This document shows, piece after piece, positions 34,269 through 42,878 of a stretch of 52,612 nucleotides of DNA. This DNA is from an uncultured bacterium (GTDB lineage Bacteria; Bacteroidota; Bacteroidia; Chitinophagales; Chitinophagaceae), in NCBI GenBank assembly GCA_903834825.1, contig CAILKQ010000057.1:1-52612 (forward strand), in the 5' to 3' direction. Below the pieces are notes generated by a model that was not told the DNA's origin, made no database searches, and saw only the letters and a list, made by a program, of their open reading frames with translations. A program made the position numbers and the translations under genes. Within the stretch, counting starts at the first letter, position 1. Each line of letters starts with the position of its first letter.

Positions 34269-34595
34269 CTAATGCAATTTTTCGTTGTTCTTGTGCCGGT
34301 CGGCATCGCGCTTCGTTTTCTTGTCCATGTTCTTTGCGAAAGCTTCTGTCAGATCAATGCCCGTCTGGTTGGCAAGACAAATCAAGACCCACAGAACGTC
34401 TGCCATTTCATCTCCTAAATGTTCTGCCGTTTCATTTTTTTTGAAGGATTGGTCGCCATATTTCCTGGCCATGACGCGTGCCAACTCTCCTACTTCCTCC
34501 GTAAGAATAGCCATGTTGGTCAATTCACTGAAATAGCGGACACCAATGGTTTTGATCCACTCATCTACCTGTTGCTGGGCTTCGCTGATGGTCAT
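34269..34595 (-). CDS. MazG-like nucleotide pyrophosphohydrolase
   Basis: Small all-alpha NTP pyrophosphohydrolase of 108 residues, likely removing non-canonical nucleotides. The magnesium-binding motifs of the MazG/iMazG fold are seen as EEVGELARVMAR near 33-44 and LGDEMADVLWVLICLA near 60-75. The exact substrate is unknown; relatives act on dCTP or modified NTPs. It starts with no gap after the dtd stop (TAA directly followed by ATG), so translation is probably coupled to dtd. Confidence 0.92.
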   Translation of the reverse strand: MTISEAQQQVDEWIKTIGVRYFSELTNMAILTEEVGELARVMARKYGDQSFKKNETAEHLGDEMADVLWVLICLANQTGIDLTEAFAKNMDKKTKRDADRHKNNEKLH

Positions 34596-35048
34596 TTATT
34601 CCTTGTTTTTTGTATCAATGATGATGGTTACAGGTCCGTCGTTCAAAAGTTCCACTTTCATGTCTGCACCAAAGATGCCGGACTGAATTTCTTTGCCTAG
34701 ATCTGTTGCAAGTTGTTGCTTGAAATTTTCATACATGGGGACTGCCGTTTCAGGCTTGGAGGCCCTGATATATGAGGGTCGGTTACCTTTTTTTATGGCG
34801 GCATGAAGGGTGAACTGGCTGACCAACAACACTCCACCTTCAATGTCTTTCACAGATTTGTTCATCACCCCTTCGTCATCATTGAAGATGCGCAGGTTGA
34901 CAATCTTGCCGGAAAGCCATTCAAGGTCGTCCTGGCCATCACTGTCTTCTATGCCAACAAACACAAGCAAGCCTTGCTGGATCTGCCCTGTAATTGTTCC
35001 GTCCACCTTCACCAATGCATTGGAAACCCTTTGAATCACTGCTCTCAT
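34596..35048 (-). CDS. dtd: D-aminoacyl-tRNA deacylase
   Basis: Removes D-amino acids, and also glycine wrongly attached to tRNA(Ala), from tRNA. The 150 residues are full length. The active-site SQFTL (near 78-82) and the cross-subunit Gly-cisPro motif in LNDGPVTIIID (near 134-144) are present, as is the N-terminal MRAVIQRVSNA. It is the first gene of a two-gene unit with the mazG-like gene, upstream of glyQS. The spacer to the divergent flippase gene contains a 7-bp inverted repeat nine bases upstream of the ATG. Confidence 0.96.
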   Translation of the reverse strand: MRAVIQRVSNALVKVDGTITGQIQQGLLVFVGIEDSDGQDDLEWLSGKIVNLRIFNDDEGVMNKSVKDIEGGVLLVSQFTLHAAIKKGNRPSYIRASKPETAVPMYENFKQQLATDLGKEIQSGIFGADMKVELLNDGPVTIIIDTKNKE

Positions 35049-35056
35049 GCGTTCAT

Positions 35057-35071
35057 ATTTACAGTGTAAAT
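35057..35071. repeat. Inverted repeat ATTTACA-G-TGTAAAT between dtd and the flippase gene
   Basis: A perfect 7-bp inverted repeat around one central base lies in the divergent spacer, nine bases upstream of the dtd start. It overlaps a region where a dtd promoter would be expected (TAGATTTA-like sequence), so it could be an operator for a dimeric repressor. No second copy was found by eye. Confidence 0.45.
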
Positions 35072-35115
35072 CTATGAAATGAAAACAGATATTAGCACTG
35101 AGATGGCAGAACCCT

Positions 35116-35123
35116 TATATTTG
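35116..35123 (+). promoter_or_regulatory. -7 promoter element TATATTTG for the flippase gene
   Basis: Exact TAnnTTTG match 16 bases before the TTG start of the flippase gene. A TTA 21 bases upstream is a weak -33 match. It supports a start site near 35129 and therefore the start at 35140 rather than any codon further upstream. Confidence 0.5.
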
Positions 35124-35139
35124 TTTAAACTGTACTATT

Positions 35140-36660
35140 TTGGGAGGAATCAAACAACTGGCGAGCCAAACCCTTTGGTTTGGTTTGAGCAATATACTGG
35201 GCAGGTTCATCAGTTACCTCCTCACCCCGATCCTGTTGTACAGTTATCATGCTGGCGAGTTTGGCGATATTGCCATCCTGTTCGCCTCAGCGGCTTTCCT
35301 GAACATCATTTTCACATACGGAATGGAGACATCCTATTTCCGTTTCAACCAGGTGGAGGATGAAAGAAAAGTTTTCAATACTGCCTTGAGCAGCCTGCTC
35401 TTGACCACCCTGTTGTTCTCATTTTTGTTGATTCCGCAAGCCCAACTGCTGGCCAACATGATGCAGCAAAGTGAACATCCCGATTTTGTTGTATGGGTGA
35501 TTGCCATTGTAGCATTTGACACACTTTCTGTACTCCCTTTTTCCAAGCTAAGGCATGCGGGAAGGCCAAGAAAATTTGCACTGATCAAATTGGCCAATAT
35601 CCTCATCAACGTTGGGCTGGCAGCATTTTTCCTGCTGCTCTGCAAACCAGCACAGGAAGCAGGGACAGGCTCATTTCTCGGAGGATTGTATGACCCAGCC
35701 ATTGGCATAGGATATGTGTTTTTATCACAATTGCTGGCGAGCATCATCACCCTCGCGCTTTTGTTCAAGGAATGGAAGGATTTCAGGCTGACATTCGACA
35801 AAAAACTATTGACAGAACTGATGATATACTCCTTACCCCTTGTTGTGGTGGGTTTTGGTGGCATGATCAATGAAACCATTGACCGGTTCATGGTGCTCTT
35901 TCGCTTTTCAGGTACAGTAGAGGAAGCAAGGGCGGCCAATGGCATATACAGTGCCAATTATAAGCTGGCCATTCTGATTGTGATTTTCATTCAAACTTTT
36001 AGGATGGGTGCTGAACCTTTTTTCTTTAAAAACGCATCCAGTGAAAATGCAAAAACTACCTATGCCAGGATCATGAACCTCTTTGTGGTTGCCTGTTGTT
36101 TCTGTTATCTCGGCGTTGTGCTCTACCTCGACATCTGGAAACATTTCATGAGTGTGAACAGGCATCCTGAGTACATGCAGGGATTGGTTGTTGTGCCCAT
36201 CCTGATGCTGTCAAAAATTTTCTTGGGCATCTACTACAACCTTTCTATTTGGTATAAACTGACCAACAAGAACAGCACCGGAGCAGTGATTACCATTGTT
36301 GGCGCATTGATTACCCTGATTGTCAATTATCTGCTCATCCCTTCCATGGGATTTTTGGCATGTGCCTGGGCAACCGTGGCCTGTTATGGCACGATGATGT
36401 TGATGAGTTATTTCTTGGGCCAAAAGCATTATCCCATCCCTTACGAATGGAAAAAAGTATTGGGGTATATCGGGATTTCTGTTGGCCTTTACCTGGCACA
36501 TGCATTGATCAGGGCATACGCAGGAAATATCTGGTGGGTACATGGTAGCGCAACCCTGTTCATGGTAATTTTTACGCTGATTGTACTGGTCAGGGAAAAA
36601 GCAGAATTAACAAAAGTGCCCCTGATCAAAAAGCTGTACAAGAGGCCTGCCCACAATTAA
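35140..36660 (+). CDS. Oligosaccharide/lipopolysaccharide flippase (MOP superfamily)
   Basis: Polytopic inner-membrane protein of 506 residues of the MATE/Wzx/MurJ superfamily, with about 14 predicted membrane segments and the N-terminal KQLASQTLWFGLSNILGRFI pattern of polysaccharide flippases. It probably moves a lipid-linked sugar or peptidoglycan precursor across the membrane; Wzx and MurJ cannot be told apart securely here. The start codon is TTG at 35140 because no ATG fits. It gives MGGIKQLASQ, in register with relatives, and lies just after a TATATTTG element. It is a single gene, not part of a sugar-transferase cluster. Its stop overlaps the convergent MBL-fold gene stop by 4 bp (TTAA). 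Confidence 0.87.
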   Translation: MGGIKQLASQTLWFGLSNILGRFISYLLTPILLYSYHAGEFGDIAILFASAAFLNIIFTYGMETSYFRFNQVEDERKVFNTALSSLLLTTLLFSFLLIPQAQLLANMMQQSEHPDFVVWVIAIVAFDTLSVLPFSKLRHAGRPRKFALIKLANILINVGLAAFFLLLCKPAQEAGTGSFLGGLYDPAIGIGYVFLSQLLASIITLALLFKEWKDFRLTFDKKLLTELMIYSLPLVVVGFGGMINETIDRFMVLFRFSGTVEEARAANGIYSANYKLAILIVIFIQTFRMGAEPFFFKNASSENAKTTYARIMNLFVVACCFCYLGVVLYLDIWKHFMSVNRHPEYMQGLVVVPILMLSKIFLGIYYNLSIWYKLTNKNSTGAVITIVGALITLIVNYLLIPSMGFLACAWATVACYGTMMLMSYFLGQKHYPIPYEWKKVLGYIGISVGLYLAHALIRAYAGNIWWVHGSATLFMVIFTLIVLVREKAELTKVPLIKKLYKRPAHN

Positions 36661-37298
36661 GCAGACACATAAGGATTATGGACTTTCTCATGCCCGATGG
36701 TGGTCGGTATACCATGACCGGAATAGACGATGGTTTCGTCGGGCAAGCAATACAATTTTTCAAGAATGCTTTTTACCAAAATGGCAGGACTGCCTCCGGG
36801 CAGGTCTGTTCTTCCAACGCTTTCCCTGAAAAGCACATCCCCAGCCATCACAAAACCGCTTTTACCAGCATAGAAACTGATACTCGCTGGTGAATGCCCG
36901 GGAGTGAACAAGACTTGAATGGTTTCATCACCCAATGTCAAATGACTGTTCTCATCCAGAAAATGAATGGGGCCCGAATAATTATCAAATGGCAGATTAA
37001 ACATCAATCCGCTGGTGGGCGCCATGTCAAGGACCTGCTGCTCTCCCGCATGGATATGCAGTTCCAGCCCATAGGTTTCATGCACAAACTTGTTCCCAAA
37101 TACATGGTCAAGATGACAATGGGTATTGATCAACATAACGGGTTTCAGCTGTTTCGCTTCAATGAAGGCACTGAGCTGATCCCGCTCCTTGTCTGTATAG
37201 CATCCCGGATCAACGACAATGCAATCCCCACCTTCATTGTACATCAAATAAGTATTCTCCTGAAGAGGATTGAACTGGAAAATTTTAACGTTTATCAT
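36657..37298 (-). CDS. MBL-fold metallo-hydrolase (glyoxalase II-like)
   Basis: Metallo-beta-lactamase-fold hydrolase of 213 residues. The metal-binding motif THCHLDH (59-65) and downstream GHSPASISFY, the bridging aspartate in VMAGDVLF, and the terminal YSGHGIPTTIGHEK are complete, so an active dinuclear enzyme is likely. It resembles the YcbL/GloB-like thioester hydrolases; the lack of the C-terminal glutathione-binding domain of true glyoxalase II argues against naming it gloB. The ATG at 37298 (MINVKIFQFNPLQENTY) is used; extension to 37388 runs into the spacer. Divergent from the outer-membrane protein gene. Confidence 0.9.
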   Translation of the reverse strand: MINVKIFQFNPLQENTYLMYNEGGDCIVVDPGCYTDKERDQLSAFIEAKQLKPVMLINTHCHLDHVFGNKFVHETYGLELHIHAGEQQVLDMAPTSGLMFNLPFDNYSGPIHFLDENSHLTLGDETIQVLFTPGHSPASISFYAGKSGFVMAGDVLFRESVGRTDLPGGSPAILVKSILEKLYCLPDETIVYSGHGIPTTIGHEKVHNPYVSA

Positions 37299-37394
37299 AG
37301 CCGCTTTTTCTTGGGTAAATGCGTTAATTTTAGCCTGAGTACCTGGTATTGAACGCAGACTGCAAAGATATCCAATCATTTGAATCATAACACC

Positions 37395-40300
37395 ATGCGA
37401 AAATTATTGCTCCCTGTTGTTGCGCTTGTCCTTTTTGCATTGCAATCATCTGCCCAGGTAAGCACGGTTGAGTTTGGAAAAAACAGGGTACAATTCAAAA
37501 AATTCAACTGGCGGTATTACCAAACAAAGAACTTCAATACCTATACCAATGAAGGTGGATTGGCTTTGGGGAAATTTGTTGCACAGGTAGCAGAAGAGGA
37601 ACTTGGAGCGATTGAGGAATTCGTTGAATATGGCTTGCAAAGAAGGGCAAACATTGTGATTTACAACAGCTTCACCGACTACAAACAATCCAACATTGGA
37701 TTGGGCATTGATTGGCAAAATACTGGCGGTGTAACCAAACTCGTCAACAACAAAATTCTTTTGTATTTTGATGGCAACCTCAATGAGTTGAGGATAAGGC
37801 TCAGGCAAGGCATTGCTCAAGTATTGGTGGAAAATCTTCTGTTTGGTGATGACCTCGGCGAATTTGCCAGCAACCAGGCATTGCTCGACCTGCCCAAATG
37901 GCTCACCGATGGATACGTTTCTTATGTTGCTGAAAACTGGAGCCCTGCACTGGACGACAAACTCAAATCAGCCTTGTTGTCTGGCAATTACAGGACCTTC
38001 TATCAATTTGCTTTCAGTGAACCCTATCTGGCAGGACATGCTTTTTGGAAGTTTATTGGTGAACAATATAAAAAGGACAACATCACTTATTTCCTTTACT
38101 TGTCTCGGATCTACAAAAGCATCAACGCTGCAAGTTTAAAAGTGACCAAGAAAAAATTCCGTGACCTCCTCACTGATTTCATGGACCTGGAAACAGAAAA
38201 ATACCAGAATGATTTGAAAGGCAGGCGCAACCTTCCCAAAGGAAATGTTGTGACCATTGAAGAAAAAAAGAATGGCCGGGATTTTTACCGTTTTCAGGCC
38301 AACCCTATTGCCCGCAACAACAGCTATGCAATGGTGGAGTACAAAAAGGGCATCTACCGGGTAGTGCTGGATGATCTTTCCGATGAAAGAAAAACATTGT
38401 TGAAAGCCGGGGTGCTGAACAACCAGGATGAGTTGAATCCCAATTATCCTTTGCTGGCATGGGATCCCAAAGGATCAAGGATTCTGGTGGTCTACACGGA
38501 AGAAGGTAAAATCAAGATGTTTATTTACGATGTAGTGGCAAGGATCAAAACATTCAAACAGGAACTGGAAGGTTTTCAATTGATCCAGGATGCCAAGTTC
38601 ATGCTCGATAACAATACGCTTATTTTGAGTGCTGTCAAGAACGGGCAATCTGATATTTTTGTGTACAAGGTCAAGGAAAACAGCATTCAGCAAATCACCA
38701 ACGATTTGTACGATGACCTGGACGCATCATTTGTTGCCTTTCCCAGCAAGACAGGTATCCTGTTTTCTTCCAACAGGCCTTCACCCAATGCCTCAAAAGC
38801 AGATACTGTTATCCCCTCCAGGAACAATTTCAACATCTTCATGGTAGACAACTGGACCAAGAGCGAGTTCAGACAAATCACCCAATTGACCAATCAACCT
38901 TTCGGACAGGCAAGGTTTCCGTTGCAGTACAATGTGAACCATTTCACGTTTGTCAGCGATGCCAATGGCATAGGCAACCGGTATGCCGGTTTCTTCACCA
39001 CCCAACGTGCGGGCCTCGATACCTTGTACAGAATCGGCGATGAAATTTTGCGGAACCCTGAAAGAAAAGAATTGGATTCAACCCTGAAGGCCTGGGAAAA
39101 AACAGCCCCAGATTCTATTGGTTATATTTCTATCACCAGTGACAGCACGTATGTATTTCCTATCACCAATTACCAAAGCAGTTTGCAGGAAACCAGGGGA
39201 GCTGGAGACAACAACCAGGTCACAGAAGTAAGGCAGGAAGGCGACCTCAAATTCCTGTACAAATTAAAAATCAACGACGCTGTTCTGGTAAAACGAAATG
39301 TAAATGCAAGACCCACTGACTATATCAAGAAATTGATGGAGGATGAAAGGAAACGCAAAACAGGCCTGATGCTCTACCAGAAAGAGGAAAAAGAAGAGGC
39401 CAAAACAGAAAAAAAGAATGTGCTCTTTCAAACTGAATTTGATCAGGACCTGAAGGATACTACAGCCTTGGTTGCAGAAGAAACCATGGTGCCGCAAAAA
39501 GAGGATGTGCTGAAAAAAGCAAAGATGTTTGACTATACACTCAAGTTTGCTTCAGACTATTTGGTTTCTGGTTTCAACAATTCAGTGATGGTCAACCGCT
39601 ATCAACCCTATGGCGGAGGTACCGGTCCTATATACCTGTCCAATACAGACAACCTGAATGGTATCCTGAGAATGGGAATATCAGATCTGATGGAAGACAA
39701 GAAATTCATTGGTGGATTCAGGCTGGCCACGAATTTGCGAGACAATGATTATCTGGCCTCTTTTCAAAACCTCAGAAAAAGATTTGATTGGGGAGTAACC
39801 TATTACAGGAGCAACCAGGAAAACTATCCCATTTTTGATCCATCCGATATCAAGTCGCAGATGAGGAACAAACTTGCTTCCAATCTCTACCAATTCAATG
39901 TCAGCTATCCTTTTGACGAAGTCAAAAGCCTCAGGGCCATGCTGGGATACAGGAGTGATAACGTTGTCATTACTTCTGATGCCAATTACAGTCCAACCCT
40001 CACGGCCACAGATACCCTCCTCAAATATGCATTGGTCAAGCTTGAGTATGTGCATGACAATACCATCAACCCAACATTGAACATCTGGAACGGATTCAGG
40101 TACAAGGTCTATGCAGACATCAATTCAAGGATGGTGAATGCACAGGGTTCAGGAAAATTCATGTTCAATCTTGGAACCGATATTCGATACTACTATCCGA
40201 TCTACCGCAATTTCATTTGGGCAGGAAGAGCAGCCGCAGACTTCTCTTTTGGCTCACAAAAACTCATCTATTACCTGGGTGGTGTTGAAGGCTGGCTGAG

Positions 40301-40757
40301 ACCAAAATTCAACAATGCCATCCTCCCCGCTCCAGACCAAAACTATGCATTCCAGACACTGGCACTCAGCCTCCGAGGGCATAACCAAAATGTTGCCAAT
40401 GGCAACAACAACGTGGTCATGAATTCAGAATTCAGGCTACCCCTTTTCACTACCTTGTTCAACAGGCCCGTAAACAATGCATTCCTCCGAAACCTTCAAC
40501 TGGTGCAGTTCCTCGACCTGGGCACGGCATGGAATGGAAAATTTGATAAAATACAAAGGCCATACGCGGCCTACGGGCTACCCCCCGTCCAAGTCAATGT
40601 AAAAACAGGCGGCATTGGACCCTTTGTGGGGGGATATGGATTTGGTGGAAGAAGTACTTTGATGGGTTATTTCCTTAGGGTAGATGCGGGTTGGCCCATG
40701 GGCAATTTCTTCAAAGGAAAGCCATCTTGGTATTTTGCATTAGGCCTCGATTTCTAA
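37395..40757 (+). CDS. Outer-membrane protein: peptidase-MA-like domain, TolB-type propeller and Omp85-like barrel
   Basis: A protein of 1120 residues with a signal peptide (about 1-21, ending QSSAQ). Residues about 22-280 resemble a gluzincin/peptidase-MA domain (RIRLRQGIAQVLVENLLFG, then LPKWLTDGYVSYVAENW), but where HExxH should be it reads RQGIAQ, so catalysis looks lost. Residues about 285-560 form WD40/TolB-like strands (AWDPKGSRILVVYTEEGK; GILFSSNRP). A charged linker rich in E and K (about 640-720) leads to a beta-barrel ending in aromatic F (LRVDAGWPMG to FALGLDF), with an RGH segment and SEFRLPLF as in Omp85/BamA-type barrels. The start at 37395 (MRKLLLP) is favoured over 37380. The role is unknown; assembly or transport at the outer membrane is an inference. 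Confidence 0.82.
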   Translation: MRKLLLPVVALVLFALQSSAQVSTVEFGKNRVQFKKFNWRYYQTKNFNTYTNEGGLALGKFVAQVAEEELGAIEEFVEYGLQRRANIVIYNSFTDYKQSNIGLGIDWQNTGGVTKLVNNKILLYFDGNLNELRIRLRQGIAQVLVENLLFGDDLGEFASNQALLDLPKWLTDGYVSYVAENWSPALDDKLKSALLSGNYRTFYQFAFSEPYLAGHAFWKFIGEQYKKDNITYFLYLSRIYKSINAASLKVTKKKFRDLLTDFMDLETEKYQNDLKGRRNLPKGNVVTIEEKKNGRDFYRFQANPIARNNSYAMVEYKKGIYRVVLDDLSDERKTLLKAGVLNNQDELNPNYPLLAWDPKGSRILVVYTEEGKIKMFIYDVVARIKTFKQELEGFQLIQDAKFMLDNNTLILSAVKNGQSDIFVYKVKENSIQQITNDLYDDLDASFVAFPSKTGILFSSNRPSPNASKADTVIPSRNNFNIFMVDNWTKSEFRQITQLTNQPFGQARFPLQYNVNHFTFVSDANGIGNRYAGFFTTQRAGLDTLYRIGDEILRNPERKELDSTLKAWEKTAPDSIGYISITSDSTYVFPITNYQSSLQETRGAGDNNQVTEVRQEGDLKFLYKLKINDAVLVKRNVNARPTDYIKKLMEDERKRKTGLMLYQKEEKEEAKTEKKNVLFQTEFDQDLKDTTALVAEETMVPQKEDVLKKAKMFDYTLKFASDYLVSGFNNSVMVNRYQPYGGGTGPIYLSNTDNLNGILRMGISDLMEDKKFIGGFRLATNLRDNDYLASFQNLRKRFDWGVTYYRSNQENYPIFDPSDIKSQMRNKLASNLYQFNVSYPFDEVKSLRAMLGYRSDNVVITSDANYSPTLTATDTLLKYALVKLEYVHDNTINPTLNIWNGFRYKVYADINSRMVNAQGSGKFMFNLGTDIRYYYPIYRNFIWAGRAAADFSFGSQKLIYYLGGVEGWLRPKFNNAILPAPDQNYAFQTLALSLRGHNQNVANGNNNVVMNSEFRLPLFTTLFNRPVNNAFLRNLQLVQFLDLGTAWNGKFDKIQRPYAAYGLPPVQVNVKTGGIGPFVGGYGFGGRSTLMGYFLRVDAGWPMGNFFKGKPSWYFALGLDF

Positions 40758-40865
40758 ACAACCAAGAGAAAAAAACAGTCTCAGCAAAGATTATTCTGCC
40801 TTTCCCATGCAAAGAGCCTCCGCTTCCTTTTCTAGCTTCATGCAAGAAAAAAAGAGCAGGAAGGG

Positions 40866-42878
40866 ATGTGCAAGAGAATACCATTTTTTAGAATTTTCCT
40901 GGCTGCACTGTTGGGTATTTTTCTGGATGCCAACTGCCAGCCATCACTACCCGCTTGGATCGTTGTTTTGGCCCTTTTCATTTCCACCACGGTTTGCTTT
41001 GTCCAATCAACCCTTATCACCCAATGGAAATGGGGCTGGATATTGGGAACTTCCATCATAGGAATCCTCATTGCCATCGGGGGCATCTCCAATGCCCTGA
41101 GATCCAACAGCAGAAAGGGATACCCATCCCTGGACACATCAATTGTACTGCTTAGCATTACAGAAGGCCCGAAGCAGGGTAGTGCATCAAACAGGTATCT
41201 GGCCAAGGTATACAAGGCAGATCAACCAATGCCAGAGGCACTACTCAACACGTATGTCTACATCAAAAAAACGGATAGCAGCACCATCATGCCTGGAGAT
41301 GTACTGCTTTCAATGAACATCCCTCAGCCGCTCAAAAAAAATGCCAATCCAGGGGCTTTTGACTTTACCACCTATTCCAACCGAAATGGCATTGGCTTTA
41401 CGGTGATGCTGGAGGGGCCCTACCAATACATCAAGCTGGCTCAATCTGCACCCAACAGCAAAGGCTGGACCTACATTGTCAGGGAGAAGATAATGGCCAT
41501 TATCAGAAAGTACATCAAAAACAAGCAAAATGCTGGACTGGCCGAAGCCATGCTGATTGGTTATCGAGAAGACCTGGACAAGGAATTGTTGAATGCCTAC
41601 ACCAATACAGGCGTCGTCCATATCATTGCCATTTCCGGATTGCACCTGGGCCTGATTTTCATGTTGATGGACCTGTTGATCCGTACAATGGTGGGCAGAA
41701 AAAGGGCCGCATGGGCTGGTCTTTTGATCAGTCTCCCATTGCTCTGGAGTTTTGCCATCCTCACTGGATCTTCAGCATCTGTGATCAGGAGTGCCATCAT
41801 GTTCAGCTTTATCATTGTTGGCAAAGCCATAGGAAGAAAAAGCAATGGCATGAACAGCTTGCTGGGGTCTGCATGTATCTTGCTGCTTTGGAACCCAGAC
41901 CTTCGGTTTGATCTTGGTTTTCAATTGAGTTACGCAGCAGTGGCATCCATTTTGTTGTTTGACCAGAAAATCAAGCAATTGGTTTTCTTCAAAAACAAAG
42001 CAGCCCTTTACCTGTGGAGCATGGTTTCCATTACGTTGGCGGCACAGGTATTGACCACACCCTTGGTCATTGCCCACTTTCATCGTTTTCCTACTCTTTT
42101 TCTTTTCACCAACCTGGTTGCAGTTCCTTTGTCCAGCCTGGTACTGGTCATGGAAATTGTACTCTGTCTGATTCATCCGTTTGAGGGGATGGCAAAAGGA
42201 TTGGGTGCAACCATCAATATGTTGATTCAATTGATGAATGACCACGTGCTGCTGATGGGTAACATCCCTTTTGGCATGGTTGATCAGATTCACATCAGCA
42301 ATACCATGATGCTCTTGGTTTGCCTGTATACCGCAGCATGGTATTCCCTGTTCAAATCACCCAGCAGATTTATTTTCTTGTGTCTTGCTTTATTGGGACT
42401 GGGTTTACCAGTGATGCATCTCATCGAAAGCATCCAGACCAGCAAAACAAAGGAGATCATTGTACTGAACACCTATGGAGCAGCAACAATCATCCACAGG
42501 CATGGCAAGTATGGTACCCTTACTGCCTCAGCATCTTTTCTGGACAGCAAGAAAAAAACAAAAGAACTCCTCCGCCAAACGGGCCTTGCCCTTGGCATTG
42601 AACATTGGAACATTCAATCATTCCCAAACAATCCGGTCATGATCAGCCTTCAGGAAACACAACAAATCATGCCATGGGTATTGCTCTGCCATGCCAAATC
42701 CATCTCGCTGAACAACCTGAAAGATGAGATCAAAAAAGAAATCCTGCTCCTTGCAGATGCATCAACACCAGTGTGGAAAATTAAGCAATGGGAAAAAGAA
42801 GCACAAAAGTTACATTTGCGCTTCAAATCAATCCCCGAAGAGGGACCGCACACGATACGCTGCCACCAAACCCAATAA
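40866..42878 (+). CDS. comEC: ComEC/Rec2 family DNA-uptake membrane protein, without the C-terminal MBL domain
   Basis: Inner-membrane channel homologue for transport of single-stranded DNA during natural transformation. The 670 residues include N-terminal membrane helices, a DUF4131 OB-like domain (about 85-205), and the Competence domain with VVHIIAISGLHLGLIF near 247-262, LTGSSASVIRSAIMF near 296-310 and LGFQLSYAA near 345. The C-terminal part (after about 530) lacks the HxHxDH metallo-beta-lactamase motif of Bacillus ComEC, a shortened form also known in Bacteroidota. An AGGAAGG upstream of the ATG is one of the few Shine-Dalgarno-like sequences in the window. The stop overlaps the purH start (TAATG), so translation is coupled. 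Confidence 0.88.
   Translation: MCKRIPFFRIFLAALLGIFLDANCQPSLPAWIVVLALFISTTVCFVQSTLITQWKWGWILGTSIIGILIAIGGISNALRSNSRKGYPSLDTSIVLLSITEGPKQGSASNRYLAKVYKADQPMPEALLNTYVYIKKTDSSTIMPGDVLLSMNIPQPLKKNANPGAFDFTTYSNRNGIGFTVMLEGPYQYIKLAQSAPNSKGWTYIVREKIMAIIRKYIKNKQNAGLAEAMLIGYREDLDKELLNAYTNTGVVHIIAISGLHLGLIFMLMDLLIRTMVGRKRAAWAGLLISLPLLWSFAILTGSSASVIRSAIMFSFIIVGKAIGRKSNGMNSLLGSACILLLWNPDLRFDLGFQLSYAAVASILLFDQKIKQLVFFKNKAALYLWSMVSITLAAQVLTTPLVIAHFHRFPTLFLFTNLVAVPLSSLVLVMEIVLCLIHPFEGMAKGLGATINMLIQLMNDHVLLMGNIPFGMVDQIHISNTMMLLVCLYTAAWYSLFKSPSRFIFLCLALLGLGLPVMHLIESIQTSKTKEIIVLNTYGAATIIHRHGKYGTLTASASFLDSKKKTKELLRQTGLALGIEHWNIQSFPNNPVMISLQETQQIMPWVLLCHAKSISLNNLKDEIKKEILLLADASTPVWKIKQWEKEAQKLHLRFKSIPEEGPHTIRCHQTQ

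Noticed and set aside
36657-37298. Naming the MBL-fold protein gloB
   Set aside because: It has the metal motif but is short (213 residues) and lacks the C-terminal substrate domain of glyoxalase II.
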